A stretch of DNA of 64,000 nucleotides from Paraburkholderia hiiakae (GCF_904848665.1 NZ_CAJHCQ010000001.1:558001-622000), one strand, 5' to 3'; shown: positions 17,408 through 27,686, counted from the first letter of the stretch. Translations and numbers: made by a program. The notes: generated by a model not told the origin, from the letters alone.

Positions 17408-18688
17408 ATGAACGCAGTTTCCGGCAGCGCGAACGACACTTCCACCGGCGCGAACGCGCACGCCCATTTCGATCACGATGTGACGATCGTCGGCGCGGGG
17501 CCGGTGGGTCTCGCGCTCGCGGGCTGGCTCGCACGGCGCAGCGCCACGCAAGGGCTCTCGATCGCGCTGATCGACGCGCGCGAACCCGAGGACAGCGCCG
17601 GCGACCCGCGCGCCATTGCCGTTTCGCAGGGCAGCCGCACGCTGCTCCAGGCGCTCGCGTGGCCGCGCGACGCCACGCCCATCGAGCGCATCCATGTTTC
17701 GCAGCGCGGCCATTTCGGGCGCACGCTGATCGACCGCCACGACTATGACTTACCCGCGCTCGGCTACGTGGCGCGCTATGGCGCGATTGTTCAGGCGCTC
17801 GCGGACGCCGTGCGCGGTACGCACGTGCACTGGCTGCGTCACACGCAGGCGCACGATCCCGTCGTGGAGCACGACGGCGTGACGCTGCCGGTCGTGAGCG
17901 CGGGGGTCGAGCGGCAGTTGCGCACGCGCATCCTCGTGAACGCAGAAGGCGGCCTGTATCGCGCGCTGCCGCAACACGACACGCAAGACGATACGGACGA
18001 GGCCGACGTGAAAGCTGTCGTGCCGGCCGCCGAAACCAAACGCACGCGCGACTACGGCCAAACGGCGCTGGTCGGCGTGGTGACGCTCGCGGCCCCGCAG
18101 CCACACGTGGCGTGGGAGCGCTTCACGAGCGAAGGCCCCATTGCGCTCCTGCCGATGGGCGGCGTGCGCGGCGCGGACTACGCACTCGTGTGGTGCTGCT
18201 CGCCTGCGCAAGCCGAGCGCCGCGCGCAGCTTTCCGACGCCGATTTCCTCGCCGAGCTCGGCGTGGCGTTCGGCGCCCGCATGGGCCGCTTCACGCAAAT
18301 TCACGGTCGCGCGGCGTTCCCGCTCGGCTTGAATGCGCTCGATGCGCTGGTTTCCGGTAACGGCCGCATCGCGGCGGTCGGTAACGCCGCTCAGACGCTC
18401 CATCCGGTGGCGGGCCAGGGCCTCAATCTCGGCCTGCGCGACGCCCACGCCCTTGCCGACTCCCTCGCGCAACACGGCGCCACGCCGCGCGCGCTCGCCG
18501 AGTTCGGGGGCCGCCGCGCGTTCGACCGGCGCATGACGATCGGCGCGACGGATACGCTCGCACGCCTGTTCACCGTCGATTTCGGGCCCCTCGCCACGCT
18601 GCGCGGGCTCGCACTCACTGCGCTCGAATTCGCACCGCCCGTGAAGACGGCGCTCGCGCGGCAGATGATGTTTGGACAGCGGAGTTGA
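17408..18688 (+). CDS. ubiH: UbiH/UbiF-type FAD-dependent ubiquinone hydroxylase
   Basis: A 426-residue flavoprotein monooxygenase of ubiquinone synthesis. The FAD-binding GXGXXG is VTIVGAGPVGLALAGWLARR (residues ~24-43); the second FAD/ribityl motif appears as GNAAQTLHPVAGQGLNLGLRD near 325-345. It hydroxylates the polyprenyl ring. The position directly after pepP (53-bp gap), as in E. coli pepP-ubiH, supports ubiH over related ubiF or ubiI. The N-terminus has ~20 extra residues. Confidence 0.9.
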   Translation: MNAVSGSANDTSTGANAHAHFDHDVTIVGAGPVGLALAGWLARRSATQGLSIALIDAREPEDSAGDPRAIAVSQGSRTLLQALAWPRDATPIERIHVSQRGHFGRTLIDRHDYDLPALGYVARYGAIVQALADAVRGTHVHWLRHTQAHDPVVEHDGVTLPVVSAGVERQLRTRILVNAEGGLYRALPQHDTQDDTDEADVKAVVPAAETKRTRDYGQTALVGVVTLAAPQPHVAWERFTSEGPIALLPMGGVRGADYALVWCCSPAQAERRAQLSDADFLAELGVAFGARMGRFTQIHGRAAFPLGLNALDALVSGNGRIAAVGNAAQTLHPVAGQGLNLGLRDAHALADSLAQHGATPRALAEFGGRRAFDRRMTIGATDTLARLFTVDFGPLATLRGLALTALEFAPPVKTALARQMMFGQRS

Positions 18689-18789
18689 TGCGGCTAACTG
18701 AGGGTCGCATCACTTTTCTTTGCATGGCGCAACGCCATCCCGCAACAGGACCAGGGTCCGCGCTGCGCGACCTCGCATCCCGCTTACGC

Positions 18790-18795
18790 TAAAAT
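18790..18795 (+). promoter_or_regulatory. Probable -10 of the dusB-fis operon
   Basis: TAAAAT within the ubiH-dusB gap, about 85 bp before the dusB ATG, implies a leader of roughly 80 nt. The -35 is not clear. Confidence 0.35.
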
Positions 18796-18880
18796 ACGCG
18801 TTTCCCCTTTTTCAAATACACGCCGTTCGCCGCGCCAGCCGGAATGCCATCCGGGTCGCGGCACCGGCCTCGCCCGCGTC

Positions 18881-19948
18881 ATGTTCACTATCGGCCGTCA
18901 CACCTTGCGTAATAATCTGTTCGTCGCCCCCATGGCGGGTGTCACGGACAGGCCGTTCCGCCAGTTGTGCAAGCGCCTCGGCGCGGGCTATGCGGTGTCC
19001 GAAATGGTCGCGTCCAACGCGCAGCTCTGGAAGAGCGAAAAGACCATGCGCCGCGCCAATCATGCGGGCGAAGTGGAACCCATCTCCGTGCAGATCGCCG
19101 GCGCCGATCCGGAAATGATGGCCGAAGCCGCGCGCTACAACGTGGCGAACGGCGCGCAGATCATCGACATCAACATGGGCTGCCCGGCCAAAAAGGTCTG
19201 CAACGTCGCGGCCGGCTCGGCGCTGCTGCAGAACGAGCCGCTCGTGGCGCGCATCGTCAAGGCCGTGGTCGACGCCGTGGGCGCGGGCCCGGACGCCGTG
19301 CCCGTCACGCTCAAGATCCGCACGGGCTGGGACCGTGACAATCGCAACGCGCTCACCATCGCGCGCATTGCTGAAGAAAGCGGCATCGCCATGCTCACCG
19401 TGCACGGCCGCACGCGCGCCGACCTCTATCACGGTGAAGCGGAGTACGAAACGATTGCCGCGGTAAAAGCCGCGGCACGTATTCCGGTGGTCGCGAACGG
19501 CGACATTACGTCGCCGCAAAAGGCGCGCGAGGTCCTCGCGCTCACGGGCGCCGACGCCATCATGATCGGCCGCGCGGCGCAGGGACGCCCGTGGCTGTTC
19601 CGCGAAATCGAGCATTTCCTCGCGACGGGAGAGCTGTTGCCGCCGCCGCGCGTGGACGAAATCCAGTCGATCATGAATGAGCATCTGGAGGACCACTACG
19701 CGTTTTATGGCGAATTTACGGGTGTGCGTACTGCGCGCAAGCATATCGGCTGGTACACTCGCGGCCTTTGCGGCGCCAATACGTTCCGGCACCGCATGAA
19801 TACGCTGGACACCACGCGCGAGCAGCTCGTCGCCGTCAACCAGTTCTTCGACGAACAGAAGGCGCGCTCCGAGCGCCTCGTCTACGTCGACGACGAGAAC
19901 AACGACAGCGACGGCAGCGACGAATCAACCGATCGACTGGCAGCATGA
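18881..19948 (+). CDS. dusB: tRNA-dihydrouridine synthase B
   Basis: A 355-residue FMN enzyme reducing uridines in the tRNA D-loop. N-terminal VAPMAGVTDRPFRQL, catalytic Cys in INMGCPAKKVCN (near residues 96-107), FMN phosphate loops VHGRTR and ANGDI, and TGADAIMIGRAAQGRPWLF near 225 identify DusB. The C-terminus is a short acidic Asp/Ser tail. Its stop overlaps the fis ATG by 4 bp, the conserved dusB-fis arrangement. Confidence 0.95.
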   Translation: MFTIGRHTLRNNLFVAPMAGVTDRPFRQLCKRLGAGYAVSEMVASNAQLWKSEKTMRRANHAGEVEPISVQIAGADPEMMAEAARYNVANGAQIIDINMGCPAKKVCNVAAGSALLQNEPLVARIVKAVVDAVGAGPDAVPVTLKIRTGWDRDNRNALTIARIAEESGIAMLTVHGRTRADLYHGEAEYETIAAVKAAARIPVVANGDITSPQKAREVLALTGADAIMIGRAAQGRPWLFREIEHFLATGELLPPPRVDEIQSIMNEHLEDHYAFYGEFTGVRTARKHIGWYTRGLCGANTFRHRMNTLDTTREQLVAVNQFFDEQKARSERLVYVDDENNDSDGSDESTDRLAA

Positions 19949-20178
19949 GCAAGCACAACATCGAACAATCCGTCCGCGAGAGCCTTGGCATCTACTTCCA
20001 GGACCTCGACGGCAGCAATCCGCACGACGTCTACGACATGGTGATGGCGTGCGTCGAAAAACCGATGCTCGAGGTGGTGCTCGAGCAGGCAGGCGGCAAT
20101 CAGTCGCTGGCCGCCGAGTATCTCGGCATCAACCGCAATACGCTGCGCAAGAAGCTCCAGCAGCACGGCCTGCTGTAA
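19945..20178 (+). CDS. fis: DNA-binding protein Fis
   Basis: A 77-residue nucleoid and regulatory protein. The C-terminal helix-turn-helix reads [20 protein letters not shown], very close to E. coli Fis; the N-terminus is shorter than in E. coli (98). It bends DNA and regulates rRNA, tRNA and metabolic promoters. The ATG overlaps the dusB stop, so the two are co-translated. Confidence 0.95.
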   Translation: MSKHNIEQSVRESLGIYFQDLDGSNPHDVYDMVMACVEKPMLEVVLEQAGGNQSLAAEYLGINRNTLRKKLQQHGLL

Positions 20179-20242
20179 CGCCGCTGCGCTTTACTGGACC
20201 TTCGGCGCGGACTCCTCGATCTATCGGCAACTCTCCCACATC

Positions 20243-21808
20243 ATGATCAAGCAAGCGCTCATCTCCGTTTCCGACAAGGCAGGCATTGTCGACTTCGCGA
20301 AATCCCTCTCGGATCTCGGCGTCAAGATCCTGTCGACCGGCGGCACCGCGAAACTGCTCGCGGACGCGGGTCTTCCCGTCACCGAAGTGGCCGACTACAC
20401 CGGCTTTCCGGAAATGCTCGATGGGCGCGTCAAAACGCTGCACCCGAAGGTGCACGGCGGCATTCTCGCGCGCCGCGACCTGCCCGAGCACATGGCCGCG
20501 CTCGAAAAGCACGACATCCCGACGATCGACCTGCTCGTCGTGAACCTCTACCCGTTCGTCCAGACGGTGTCGAAGGACGAGTGCACGCTCGAAGACGCGA
20601 TCGAGAACATCGATATCGGCGGCCCGACCATGCTGCGCTCGGCGGCGAAGAATCATCGCGACGTGACCGTGGTGGTCGATCCCACGGACTACGCGAAGGT
20701 ACTGGAAGAGATGCGCGCGAACGGCAACACCGTGGGCTACGCCACGAACTTCCGCCTCGCGACCAAGGTGTTCTCGCACACGGCGCAGTACGACGGCGCG
20801 ATCACGAACTACCTCACGAGCCTGACTGATGCGCTCGAGCACAAGTCGCGCAACACCTACCCGGCCGTGCTGAACCTCGCGTTCGACAAGGTCCAGGACC
20901 TGCGCTACGGCGAGAACCCGCACCAGAGCGCCGCGTTCTACCGCGACCTCACGACGCCCGTCGGCGCGCTCGCGAACTACACGCAGCTCCAGGGCAAGGA
21001 ACTCTCGTACAACAACATCGCCGACTCGGACGCGGCATGGGAATGCGTGAAGACGTTCGACGTCCCGGCCTGCGTGATCATCAAGCACGCCAATCCGTGC
21101 GGCGTGGCGATCGGCGCGAACGCGCTCGAAGCGTACTCGAAGGCGTTCCAGACCGACCCGACCTCGGCGTTCGGCGGCATCATCGCGTTCAACCGCGAAG
21201 TGGACGAAGCCGCGGCGCAGGCCGTTGCGAAACAGTTCGTCGAAGTGCTGATCGCGCCGTCGTTCTCGCAAGCCGCGAAGACCGTGTTCGCCGCGAAGCA
21301 GAACGTGCGTCTGCTGGAAATCGCGCTGGGCGATGGCCATAACGCGTTCGACCTGAAGCGCGTGGGCGGCGGCCTGCTCGTGCAATCGCTCGACGCGAAG
21401 AACGTGCAGCCGCACGAACTGCGCGTAGTGACGAAGCGCCACCCCACGCCGAAGGAAATGGACGACCTGCTGTTCGCATGGCGCGTCGCCAAGTTCGTGA
21501 AGTCGAACGCCATTGTGTTCTGCGCGAACGGCATGACGATGGGCGTGGGCGCGGGCCAGATGAGCCGCGTGGACTCGGCGCGTATCGCCAGCATCAAGGC
21601 CGAGAACGCGGGCCTGAAGCTCGCGGGCACGGCAGTCGCGTCGGACGCGTTCTTCCCGTTCCGCGACGGCCTCGACGTGGTGGTCAACGCAGGCGCGACC
21701 TGCGTGATCCAGCCGGGCGGCTCGATGCGCGACGACGAAGTGATCGGCGCCGCCGACGAGCACAACATCGCCATGGTGATGACGGGCATTCGCCACTTCC
21801 GTCACTGA
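20243..21808 (+). CDS. purH: Bifunctional AICAR transformylase / IMP cyclohydrolase
   Basis: A 521-residue enzyme for the last two steps of IMP synthesis. The N-terminal MGS-like cyclohydrolase domain (residues 1-~150) begins [18 protein letters not shown] and has GGTAKLL; the C-terminal transformylase contains KHANPCG (near residue 280) with catalytic Lys-His and ends [11 protein letters not shown]...HFRH. It lies between fis and ruvC on the same strand, 64 bp after fis. Confidence 0.96.
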   Translation: MIKQALISVSDKAGIVDFAKSLSDLGVKILSTGGTAKLLADAGLPVTEVADYTGFPEMLDGRVKTLHPKVHGGILARRDLPEHMAALEKHDIPTIDLLVVNLYPFVQTVSKDECTLEDAIENIDIGGPTMLRSAAKNHRDVTVVVDPTDYAKVLEEMRANGNTVGYATNFRLATKVFSHTAQYDGAITNYLTSLTDALEHKSRNTYPAVLNLAFDKVQDLRYGENPHQSAAFYRDLTTPVGALANYTQLQGKELSYNNIADSDAAWECVKTFDVPACVIIKHANPCGVAIGANALEAYSKAFQTDPTSAFGGIIAFNREVDEAAAQAVAKQFVEVLIAPSFSQAAKTVFAAKQNVRLLEIALGDGHNAFDLKRVGGGLLVQSLDAKNVQPHELRVVTKRHPTPKEMDDLLFAWRVAKFVKSNAIVFCANGMTMGVGAGQMSRVDSARIASIKAENAGLKLAGTAVASDAFFPFRDGLDVVVNAGATCVIQPGGSMRDDEVIGAADEHNIAMVMTGIRHFRH

Positions 21809-21867
21809 TCCTTGCGCGCGGCGCGTGAGCTGCGCGGTGAACTGCGCGTGACGCACCGCTTGAGCCG

Positions 21868-21899
21868 AGCCCGCCGGACGCATGTCCCGCGGGCTTTTT
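21868..21899 (+). terminator. Terminator after purH
   Basis: The stem AGCCCGC/GCGGGCT (21868-21874 with 21889-21895) encloses a GAC/GTC inner pair and is followed by five T. It would separate purH from ruvC transcription. Confidence 0.75.
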
Positions 21900-21996
21900 C
21901 TTTGCGCGGCGCGCCGTGTTCGCTAGCGCCCTCGAGGCTCGCGGCATGGATGCCGTTCGTTGTACCATCGCAGCACATCCGTTTTCCCCGCAATTC

Positions 21997-22539
21997 ATGA
22001 GAATCCTCGGCATCGACCCCGGCTTGCGTGTCACCGGCTTCGGCGTGATCGAGCGTCACGGCCATCAGCTCACGTATGTCGCAAGCGGCGTCATCCGCAC
22101 GGCCGATGCCGATCTGCCCACGCGCCTCGGCACCATCTTCGAGGGCGTCTCCACGCTGATCCGCCAGCACGCGCCCGATCAGGCCGCGATCGAAAAGGTC
22201 TTCGTCAACGTCAATCCGCAGTCGACGCTCCTGCTGGGGCAGGCGCGCGGCGCGGCGATTTGCGGGCTGGTTTCGGGCGGCGTGCCGGTGGCCGAGTACA
22301 CCGCGCTGCAGCTCAAGCAAGCCGTGGTGGGCTACGGACGCGCGACCAAGGAGCAGATGCAGCAGATGGTCGTGCGCCTGCTCGCCCTCACGGGCACGCC
22401 CGGCACCGACGCGGCCGACGCGCTCGGCATGGCGATCTGTCATGCCCACGGCGGGGATGCGCTTGCCACGCTCGGCGGGCTTGCGCCTGCGCTCGCGAAG
22501 AAGGGCATGCGGGTGCGGCGTGGACGGTTGATAGGCTGA
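21997..22539 (+). CDS. ruvC: Holliday junction resolvase RuvC
   Basis: A 180-residue endonuclease that cuts Holliday junctions. [19 protein letters not shown] provides catalytic Asp7; the second acidic residue lies in [23 protein letters not shown], and [14 protein letters not shown] carries the final catalytic acids. The ATG at 21997 was chosen because the conserved N-terminus starts there. Followed by ruvA 119 bp on. Confidence 0.96.
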   Translation: MRILGIDPGLRVTGFGVIERHGHQLTYVASGVIRTADADLPTRLGTIFEGVSTLIRQHAPDQAAIEKVFVNVNPQSTLLLGQARGAAICGLVSGGVPVAEYTALQLKQAVVGYGRATKEQMQQMVVRLLALTGTPGTDAADALGMAICHAHGGDALATLGGLAPALAKKGMRVRRGRLIG

Positions 22540-22658
22540 ATGCGAGGCTGAATGCGCGGCTGATGCGCGTGGCCGAACGGCCAACGTTCCGGCCGCGCTC
22601 TCCGTACTGCCCTGCCCTGGGCTACACTCCTGAGCTTTCCCTCATCACAGAAACCGCC

Positions 22659-23240
22659 ATGATCGGTCGCATTGCCGGCGTATTGCTGGAAAAGAACCCG
22701 CCGCACCTGCTTATCGACTGCAACGGCGTCGGCTACGAAGTCGACGTGCCGATGAGCACGTTCTACAACCTGCCCGGCACCGGCGAAAAAATCGTGTTGC
22801 TCACGCAGATGATCGTGCGCGAAGACGCGCATCTGCTCTTCGGCTTCGGCACGCAGGAAGAGCGCGCGACGTTTCGCGAACTGCTCAAGATCAGCGGCAT
22901 CGGCGCGCGCATGGCGCTCGCCGTGCTCTCGGGCATGAGCGTGCACGACCTCTCGCAAGCGGTCACACAGCAAGATGCGGCGCGCCTCACGCGCGTGCCC
23001 GGCATCGGCAAGAAAACGGCCGAGCGTCTGCTGCTCGAACTCAAGGGCAAGCTCGGCGCGGACCTCGGCGCGATGGCCGCCGCAGCATCCCCTTCCGACC
23101 ACGCAAACGACATCCTCAACGCGCTGCTCGCGCTCGGCTATTCGGAGAAGGAAGCGCTCGCCGCGATCAAGAACGTGCCCGCCGGGACCGGTGTTTCCGA
23201 AGGCATCAAGCTCGCGCTCAAGGCGCTTTCGAAGGGCTGA
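22659..23240 (+). CDS. ruvA: Holliday junction branch migration protein RuvA
   Basis: A 193-residue junction-binding protein with all three domains: OB fold ([31 protein letters not shown]), the tandem HhH region ([16 protein letters not shown] and [16 protein letters not shown]) and the C-terminal RuvB-contacting domain ([16 protein letters not shown]). The ATG at 22659 matches the universal MIGR start. Confidence 0.96.
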   Translation: MIGRIAGVLLEKNPPHLLIDCNGVGYEVDVPMSTFYNLPGTGEKIVLLTQMIVREDAHLLFGFGTQEERATFRELLKISGIGARMALAVLSGMSVHDLSQAVTQQDAARLTRVPGIGKKTAERLLLELKGKLGADLGAMAAAASPSDHANDILNALLALGYSEKEALAAIKNVPAGTGVSEGIKLALKALSKG

Positions 23241-23326
23241 TCGCCGTCGCGCAGGCCTGCGCTGGGCTGTTAGTTGCGGCGCCATCGTGGTGCTCGGGAC
23301 GGTCCGCCGCCGCATAGTCTGCGCGG

Positions 23327-23332
23327 TACAAT
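23327..23332 (+). promoter_or_regulatory. -10 hexamer that would make ruvB leaderless
   Basis: TACAAT ends six bases before the ruvB ATG, the same spacing as at pepP. Transcription would begin on the start codon. Confidence 0.4.
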
Positions 23333-23338
23333 CGCTGG

Positions 23339-24415
23339 ATGATCGAAACCGACAAACTCGCCGCCAACCACGCCGGCGCCGACCGCGTGATCGCCGCCAC
23401 GCCCACCTCGACTCACGAGGAAGCGTTCGAACGCGCGTTGCGCCCGCGCCAGCTCGACGAATATGTCGGCCAGGAAAAGGTGCGCGGCCAGCTCGAGATT
23501 TTCATCGAGGCAGCGAAGCGCCGTTCCGAACCGCTCGACCACGTGCTGTTGTTCGGGCCACCGGGCCTCGGCAAGACCACGCTTGCGCACATCATCGCGC
23601 GCGAAATGGGGGTCAATCTGCGGCAGACGTCGGGCCCCGTGCTGGAGCGCGCGGGCGATCTCGCGGCGCTGCTCACCAATCTCGAAGCCAACGACGTGCT
23701 CTTCATCGACGAAATTCACCGGCTCTCGCCGGTCGTCGAGGAAATCCTGTACCCGGCGCTCGAGGACTACCAGATCGACATCATGATTGGCGAAGGGCCG
23801 GCCGCGCGCAGCGTGAAGCTCGACCTCCAGCCGTTCACGCTCGTGGGCGCGACGACGCGTGCGGGCATGCTCACGAATCCGCTGCGCGACCGCTTCGGCA
23901 TCGTCTCGCGCCTCGAGTTCTACAACTCGAGTGAGCTTTCGCGCATCGTGCAGCGCTCCGCTTCACTGCTCGGCGCGCAGATTCACCCTGACGGCGCGCT
24001 CGAAATCGCGCGCCGCTCGCGCGGCACGCCGCGTATTGCGAACCGCCTGCTGCGGCGCGTGCGCGACTACGCCGAAGTCAAGGCCGACGGCTCGATCACC
24101 GCCAAGGTCGCCGACGCCGCGCTGCGCATGCTCGACGTCGATCCCGTAGGCTTCGACCTGATGGACCGCAAGCTGCTCGAAGCCATCTTGCACAAGTTCG
24201 ACGGAGGCCCGGTGGGCGTGGACAACCTGGCCGCAGCAATCGGCGAGGAGCGCGACACGATCGAGGACGTGCTCGAGCCGTATTTGATCCAGCAGGGCTA
24301 TCTGCAGCGCACGCCGCGCGGCCGCGTGGCCACGCAACTCAGCTACCGCCACTTCGGCCTCACGGTGCCGGACGACGCATCGGCGGGCGGCGACTGGGCA
24401 CCGGACGCGTCGTAA
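23339..24415 (+). CDS. ruvB: Holliday junction ATP-dependent helicase RuvB
   Basis: A 358-residue AAA+ motor that drives branch migration with Ruv[20 protein letters not shown] starts the AAA+ core; Walker A is [14 protein letters not shown] (near residues 64-77), Walker [11 protein letters not shown], sensor I GATTRAG, and the Arg finger is in [10 protein letters not shown]. The winged helix ([25 protein letters not shown] region) is complete. The N-terminus has ~20 residues before the conserved core. Confidence 0.97.
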   Translation: MIETDKLAANHAGADRVIAATPTSTHEEAFERALRPRQLDEYVGQEKVRGQLEIFIEAAKRRSEPLDHVLLFGPPGLGKTTLAHIIAREMGVNLRQTSGPVLERAGDLAALLTNLEANDVLFIDEIHRLSPVVEEILYPALEDYQIDIMIGEGPAARSVKLDLQPFTLVGATTRAGMLTNPLRDRFGIVSRLEFYNSSELSRIVQRSASLLGAQIHPDGALEIARRSRGTPRIANRLLRRVRDYAEVKADGSITAKVADAALRMLDVDPVGFDLMDRKLLEAILHKFDGGPVGVDNLAAAIGEERDTIEDVLEPYLIQQGYLQRTPRGRVATQLSYRHFGLTVPDDASAGGDWAPDAS

Positions 24416-24479
24416 GGCGCGGCACATCTCCGCGGCACCCTCCATAACGCAACGTCACCGCAGCGCGAGCGAGAGCACG

Positions 24480-25424
24480 ATGTCCGATCACGCCGGCCTC
24501 CCTCCCAACGCTCCAGAGCCGACCGGCTTTGCCGGTCAACTCGCGCGCCGCCTGCGCATGACGCTCGCCGAAAGTATCACGCACCTCACCACCGGCAGCG
24601 GCCCGAGACTCGATTACTCGAATCCACCGGGCGACCCCGGCCTCTTCGGCCCCGACGCCGTTTGCTGGAAAGTCCACGCCGATTTCGCCGCGATGATGGC
24701 GGGCGGCGTCAGTGCACTGCTGCTTCAGGCGCTGCATCCGCTCGCGCTCGCCGGTGTGTGGGACCATTCGACGTTTCGCATCGACATACTCGGGCGGCTG
24801 CGGCGCACCGCCACCTTCATTGCGGGCACGACGTACGGCAGCCGCGCCGACGCGCTGGCTTTGATCGAACGCGTCAAGACGATCCACGTCGCCGTGACGG
24901 GCGTCACGCCCGATGGCCGCCCCTATCGCGCGAGCGATCCCGCGTTGCTGACGTGGGTGCACGTGGCCGAAGTCTCGAGCTTTCTCGGCGCGTATTTGCG
25001 CTTCGTGAATCCCGCGCTGCCGGGTGAGATGCAGGATCAGTACTACGCCGAAGTCGCGCGCATTGCCGAACTGCTGGGCGCGACGAACGTGCCGCGCTCG
25101 CGCGCCGAAATCGCTGCGTATTTGCAGTCGATGCAGCCCGAACTCGTCGCGAGCGACCGCACGTTCGAGGTCGTGCGCGTGCTCATGGTGGCGCCTGCGC
25201 CGCGCCCAGGAATGCGCCCCGCCGGCGCGCTGATCAGGAACGCGGGCATCGACCTGTTGCCGCCCTTCGCGCAACAGATGCTCGGTTTCGACTCCTTCGC
25301 CTTCGCGCGCCGCGCGCTCGTGCGGCCCGGCATGCGAGCGATCGCACCGGTATTGCGCTGGGCGCTCGTCAATGGCGTGTCGAAACGCGCGCGGCGGCGG
25401 GCTGCGGCAAAAGCCACGCAATAA
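24480..25424 (+). CDS. MpaB-like oxygenase family protein (DUF2236)
   Basis: A 314-residue protein of the ER-bound oxygenase MpaB/rubber oxygenase catalytic-domain family. Typical features are LLLQALHPLALAGVWDHSTF near residues 80-100 (candidate haem-region His residues), a following GRLRRTATFIAGTTYG, and WVHVAEVSSFL near 160. Related enzymes are b-type haem proteins (latex-clearing protein, MpaB); bacterial members are mostly uncharacterised. There is no signal peptide. It follows ruvB by 64 bp on the same strand but has no evident functional tie. Confidence 0.75.
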   Translation: MSDHAGLPPNAPEPTGFAGQLARRLRMTLAESITHLTTGSGPRLDYSNPPGDPGLFGPDAVCWKVHADFAAMMAGGVSALLLQALHPLALAGVWDHSTFRIDILGRLRRTATFIAGTTYGSRADALALIERVKTIHVAVTGVTPDGRPYRASDPALLTWVHVAEVSSFLGAYLRFVNPALPGEMQDQYYAEVARIAELLGATNVPRSRAEIAAYLQSMQPELVASDRTFEVVRVLMVAPAPRPGMRPAGALIRNAGIDLLPPFAQQMLGFDSFAFARRALVRPGMRAIAPVLRWALVNGVSKRARRRAAAKATQ

Positions 25425-25441
25425 GCGCGGCGCAATAGAAA

Positions 25442-25474
25442 AACGGCCAACCCGCCTGGCGCCGGTTGGCCGTT
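25442..25474 (-). terminator. Terminator between convergent genes
   Basis: An 11-bp perfect stem (25442-25452 with 25464-25474). On the minus strand it is followed by five T, so it ends the binding-protein transcript; plus-strand termination would be weaker. Confidence 0.75.
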
Positions 25475-25513
25475 CCGTTTGCAGCGCGCCGATGCGGCTG
25501 GGCGCCTGCGTAC

Positions 25514-26659
25514 TTACATCTTCACCACGTCGAGCAGCGTCTTCTTGCCCGCCTTGTAGTTGTAGAGCGAGATCACGCCGTGCTTGAGGTCGCCCTTCGC
25601 ATCGAAGGTCGTCTCGCCAATCACGCCCTTGTAGTCCGTGCCCGGGATCTGCGCGAGGATCTTCGCGTGGTCGGTGGAGTTCGCGCGCTTCATCGCATCG
25701 ACGACGATGTACACCGCGTCATACGTGAACGGCGCATCGAATTCGATCGGGTGACCGAAGCGCTTCTGATACTTCGCCGCGAACGCCGCACCGCCGTTCA
25801 TGCGCTCGACCGCCATGCCGGCCTGCGAGCAGACGATATTGTCCGTCGCCGCGCCCGCGAGCTCCGCGAGGCTTTCCGTGCACACGCCGTCGCCCGACAG
25901 CACCTTCGCGCGCAGACCGAGTTGCTTCGCCTGCTTCGCGAACGGGCCACCGGTAGCGTCCATGCCGCCGTACATGATTGCGTCGGGGTTTTCGCCCTTG
26001 ATCTTCGTCAGAATGGCGCGGAAGTCGACGGCCTTGTCGTTGGTCGCGTCGTGCGAGAGCACCTTCATGCCCAGCGACTTCGCCGTCTTCTCGAACTCGT
26101 TAGCGAGGCCCTGGCCGTACGCGGTCGAGTCGTCGACCACGGCCACGGTCTTCACGTTCAGGGTCTTCGCCGCATAGTCGGCGAGCGCGGGGCCTTGCTG
26201 GGCGTCGGTCGCAACCACGCGGTACGTGGTCTTGAAGCCCTGCTGCGTGTACGAAGGATTGGTCGACGACGGCGAGATCTGCACGATGCCCGCGTCGCTG
26301 TAAATCTTTGAAGCCGGAATCGATGCGCCCGAATTCAGATGGCCAATCACGGCAGCGACCTTGTCGTCGACCAGCTTCTGCGCGACCTGGGTGGCCTGGC
26401 GCGGGTCGGCGGCGTCGTCCTGGGCGTCGAGCGCGAGCGTGACCTTCTGGCCGTCGATCGTGAGACCCTGGGCGTTGATTTCCTCGATAGCGAGGCGCGC
26501 GCCGTTCTCGTTGTCCTTGCCGAGGTGAGCCGAACCGCCCGTAAGCGGCCCGACGTGGCCAATCTTGACGACCTGGTCGGCCGCCGCATTGCCCGACAGC
26601 GCTGCGAGCGCCATGACCGCTGCGCTCACCGGCAGCAGTTTGTGAAGCTTGAACGTCAT
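25514..26659 (-). CDS. Branched-chain amino-acid ABC transporter substrate-binding protein
   Basis: A 381-residue periplasmic binding protein of the LivJ/LivK type. The signal peptide (MTFKLHKLLPVSAAVMALAA, cleaved near GNAAA-DQ) leads into VVKIGHVGPLTGG, the family start, and two Rossmann-like lobes. The ATG at 26659 has AGGAGA seven bases upstream; an ATG 16 codons earlier has no such site. No permease or ATPase genes lie next to it, so its transport partners are encoded elsewhere. Ligand specificity cannot be read; branched-chain amino acids or related compounds are likely. Confidence 0.88.
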   Translation of the reverse strand: MTFKLHKLLPVSAAVMALAALSGNAAADQVVKIGHVGPLTGGSAHLGKDNENGARLAIEEINAQGLTIDGQKVTLALDAQDDAADPRQATQVAQKLVDDKVAAVIGHLNSGASIPASKIYSDAGIVQISPSSTNPSYTQQGFKTTYRVVATDAQQGPALADYAAKTLNVKTVAVVDDSTAYGQGLANEFEKTAKSLGMKVLSHDATNDKAVDFRAILTKIKGENPDAIMYGGMDATGGPFAKQAKQLGLRAKVLSGDGVCTESLAELAGAATDNIVCSQAGMAVERMNGGAAFAAKYQKRFGHPIEFDAPFTYDAVYIVVDAMKRANSTDHAKILAQIPGTDYKGVIGETTFDAKGDLKHGVISLYNYKAGKKTLLDVVKM

Positions 26660-26999
26660 TGATCTTTCTCCTGCGTGTTTTTCTGGGAATACCCGTTCGT
26701 ATAACAACCTTGGGCACGCGGCTTCACGCTTGTCATGCGCGCGCGTCCCTCTTCAACGCAGGGCCAGGCCTCGCGCCCGGTTGCCAAAGTGCCCAAAGGT
26801 CCGACAAATGTTAGCAGGACGCTTAACTTTGCGGTTGGGCTTTGGAAAGAACCCGCAAGCGAGCGGAAAGAAAATAGCTGGGGCCTTAGCCTGAACTCGG
26901 GCGCGGCCCAGGAACAACGGGGATGAACAACGCGGGGATGGGAAAGGCTGAAAAAAACAGGACAGCGCGGCTGGACACCGCGCTGTCTGGGAAAACAGG
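26660..26999. other. Intergenic region upstream of the binding-protein gene
   Basis: A 340-bp gap between two minus-strand units. It contains the gpmB terminator at 26951-26987 and the promoter region of the binding-protein gene, for which no clear -35/-10 pair was found. A purine-rich, AT-balanced stretch lies at 26830-26880. No ORF or RNA gene is supported. Confidence 0.35.
26951..26987 (-). terminator. Terminator of the tyrS-dtd-gpmB operon
   Basis: A 10-bp stem (26961-26970 with 26978-26987), 7-nt loop. On the minus strand it is followed by CTG and seven T. It lies 13 bp past the gpmB stop. Confidence 0.85.
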
Positions 27000-27683
27000 T
27001 TAGCGCCCCGCCTCGGGCGTGCGCTTGAAGCCATCGTCGGCGCTGACACCGCCCAGATGCGCCACGTCGCCCCATGCGACAACGCGCGCCTGCGTCACGT
27101 AGTCGTCGCGTTCGAAATCGACGACGTTCGCGCTCGTGTTGAGAAGCGGCCACGCGCGCGGCGCGTCGAGCGTGAGGCCGTTCGCGAACCGGTACACGCA
27201 GTCGAGCACGCCGCCGTGCGCAACGCACGCAATACGGCCGCCCGGATGCCTGGTCAGGATCGGCTCGAGCGCGTGTAGCACGCGGTGGTAGAACTCGCGC
27301 TGCGACTCGCCCTCGGGCGGCGCGAAGCCAGGGTCGCGCGTTTGCCAGTGCGCGTACTCGTCCGGAAAGCGCTCGGCGATTTCGTCGCTGTCATGGCCCT
27401 GGAACGCGCCATAGTTGCGCTCGCGCAGCCCGTCGGTGAGCTGCACCGGCAAACCCAAGGCTTCGGCAATGGGCTGCGCCGTCTGTTGCGCGCGCAACAG
27501 GTCGCTAGACCAGATTGCGTCGATCCGCGCGCCCGACTGCACTTCTTTCGCGAGCCGCGCGCCGAGTTGCTGCGCCTGTGCCACCCCGCTTTCAGCGAGC
27601 GGAATGTCGATATGCCCCTGGATGCGCTTGATGCGGTTCCAGTCCGTTTCGCCGTGGCGGATAAAGAGGATCTGCGTATTCAT
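27000..27683 (-). CDS. Histidine phosphatase (phosphoglycerate-mutase-like, GpmB type)
   Basis: A 227-residue member of the histidine phosphatase superfamily. LFIRHGETDWN at residues 6-16 has the phospho-accepting His; LRERNYGAFQG and the second catalytic His in IACVAHGGVLDCVYRF complete the site. Such cofactor-independent GpmB-like proteins are often general phosphatases (sugar phosphates, cobalamin intermediates) rather than true mutases. It starts three bases after the dtd stop, so it belongs to the tyrS-dtd operon. Confidence 0.85.
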   Translation of the reverse strand: MNTQILFIRHGETDWNRIKRIQGHIDIPLAESGVAQAQQLGARLAKEVQSGARIDAIWSSDLLRAQQTAQPIAEALGLPVQLTDGLRERNYGAFQGHDSDEIAERFPDEYAHWQTRDPGFAPPEGESQREFYHRVLHALEPILTRHPGGRIACVAHGGVLDCVYRFANGLTLDAPRAWPLLNTSANVVDFERDDYVTQARVVAWGDVAHLGGVSADDGFKRTPEAGR

Positions 27684-27686
27684 GGT

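Noticed and set aside
15615..18104. An 829-codon minus-strand frame across pepP and ubiH
   Set aside because: Both plus-strand genes are clear family members; the long antisense frame is a GC-skewed codon artefact with Arg/Ala-rich low-complexity sequence.
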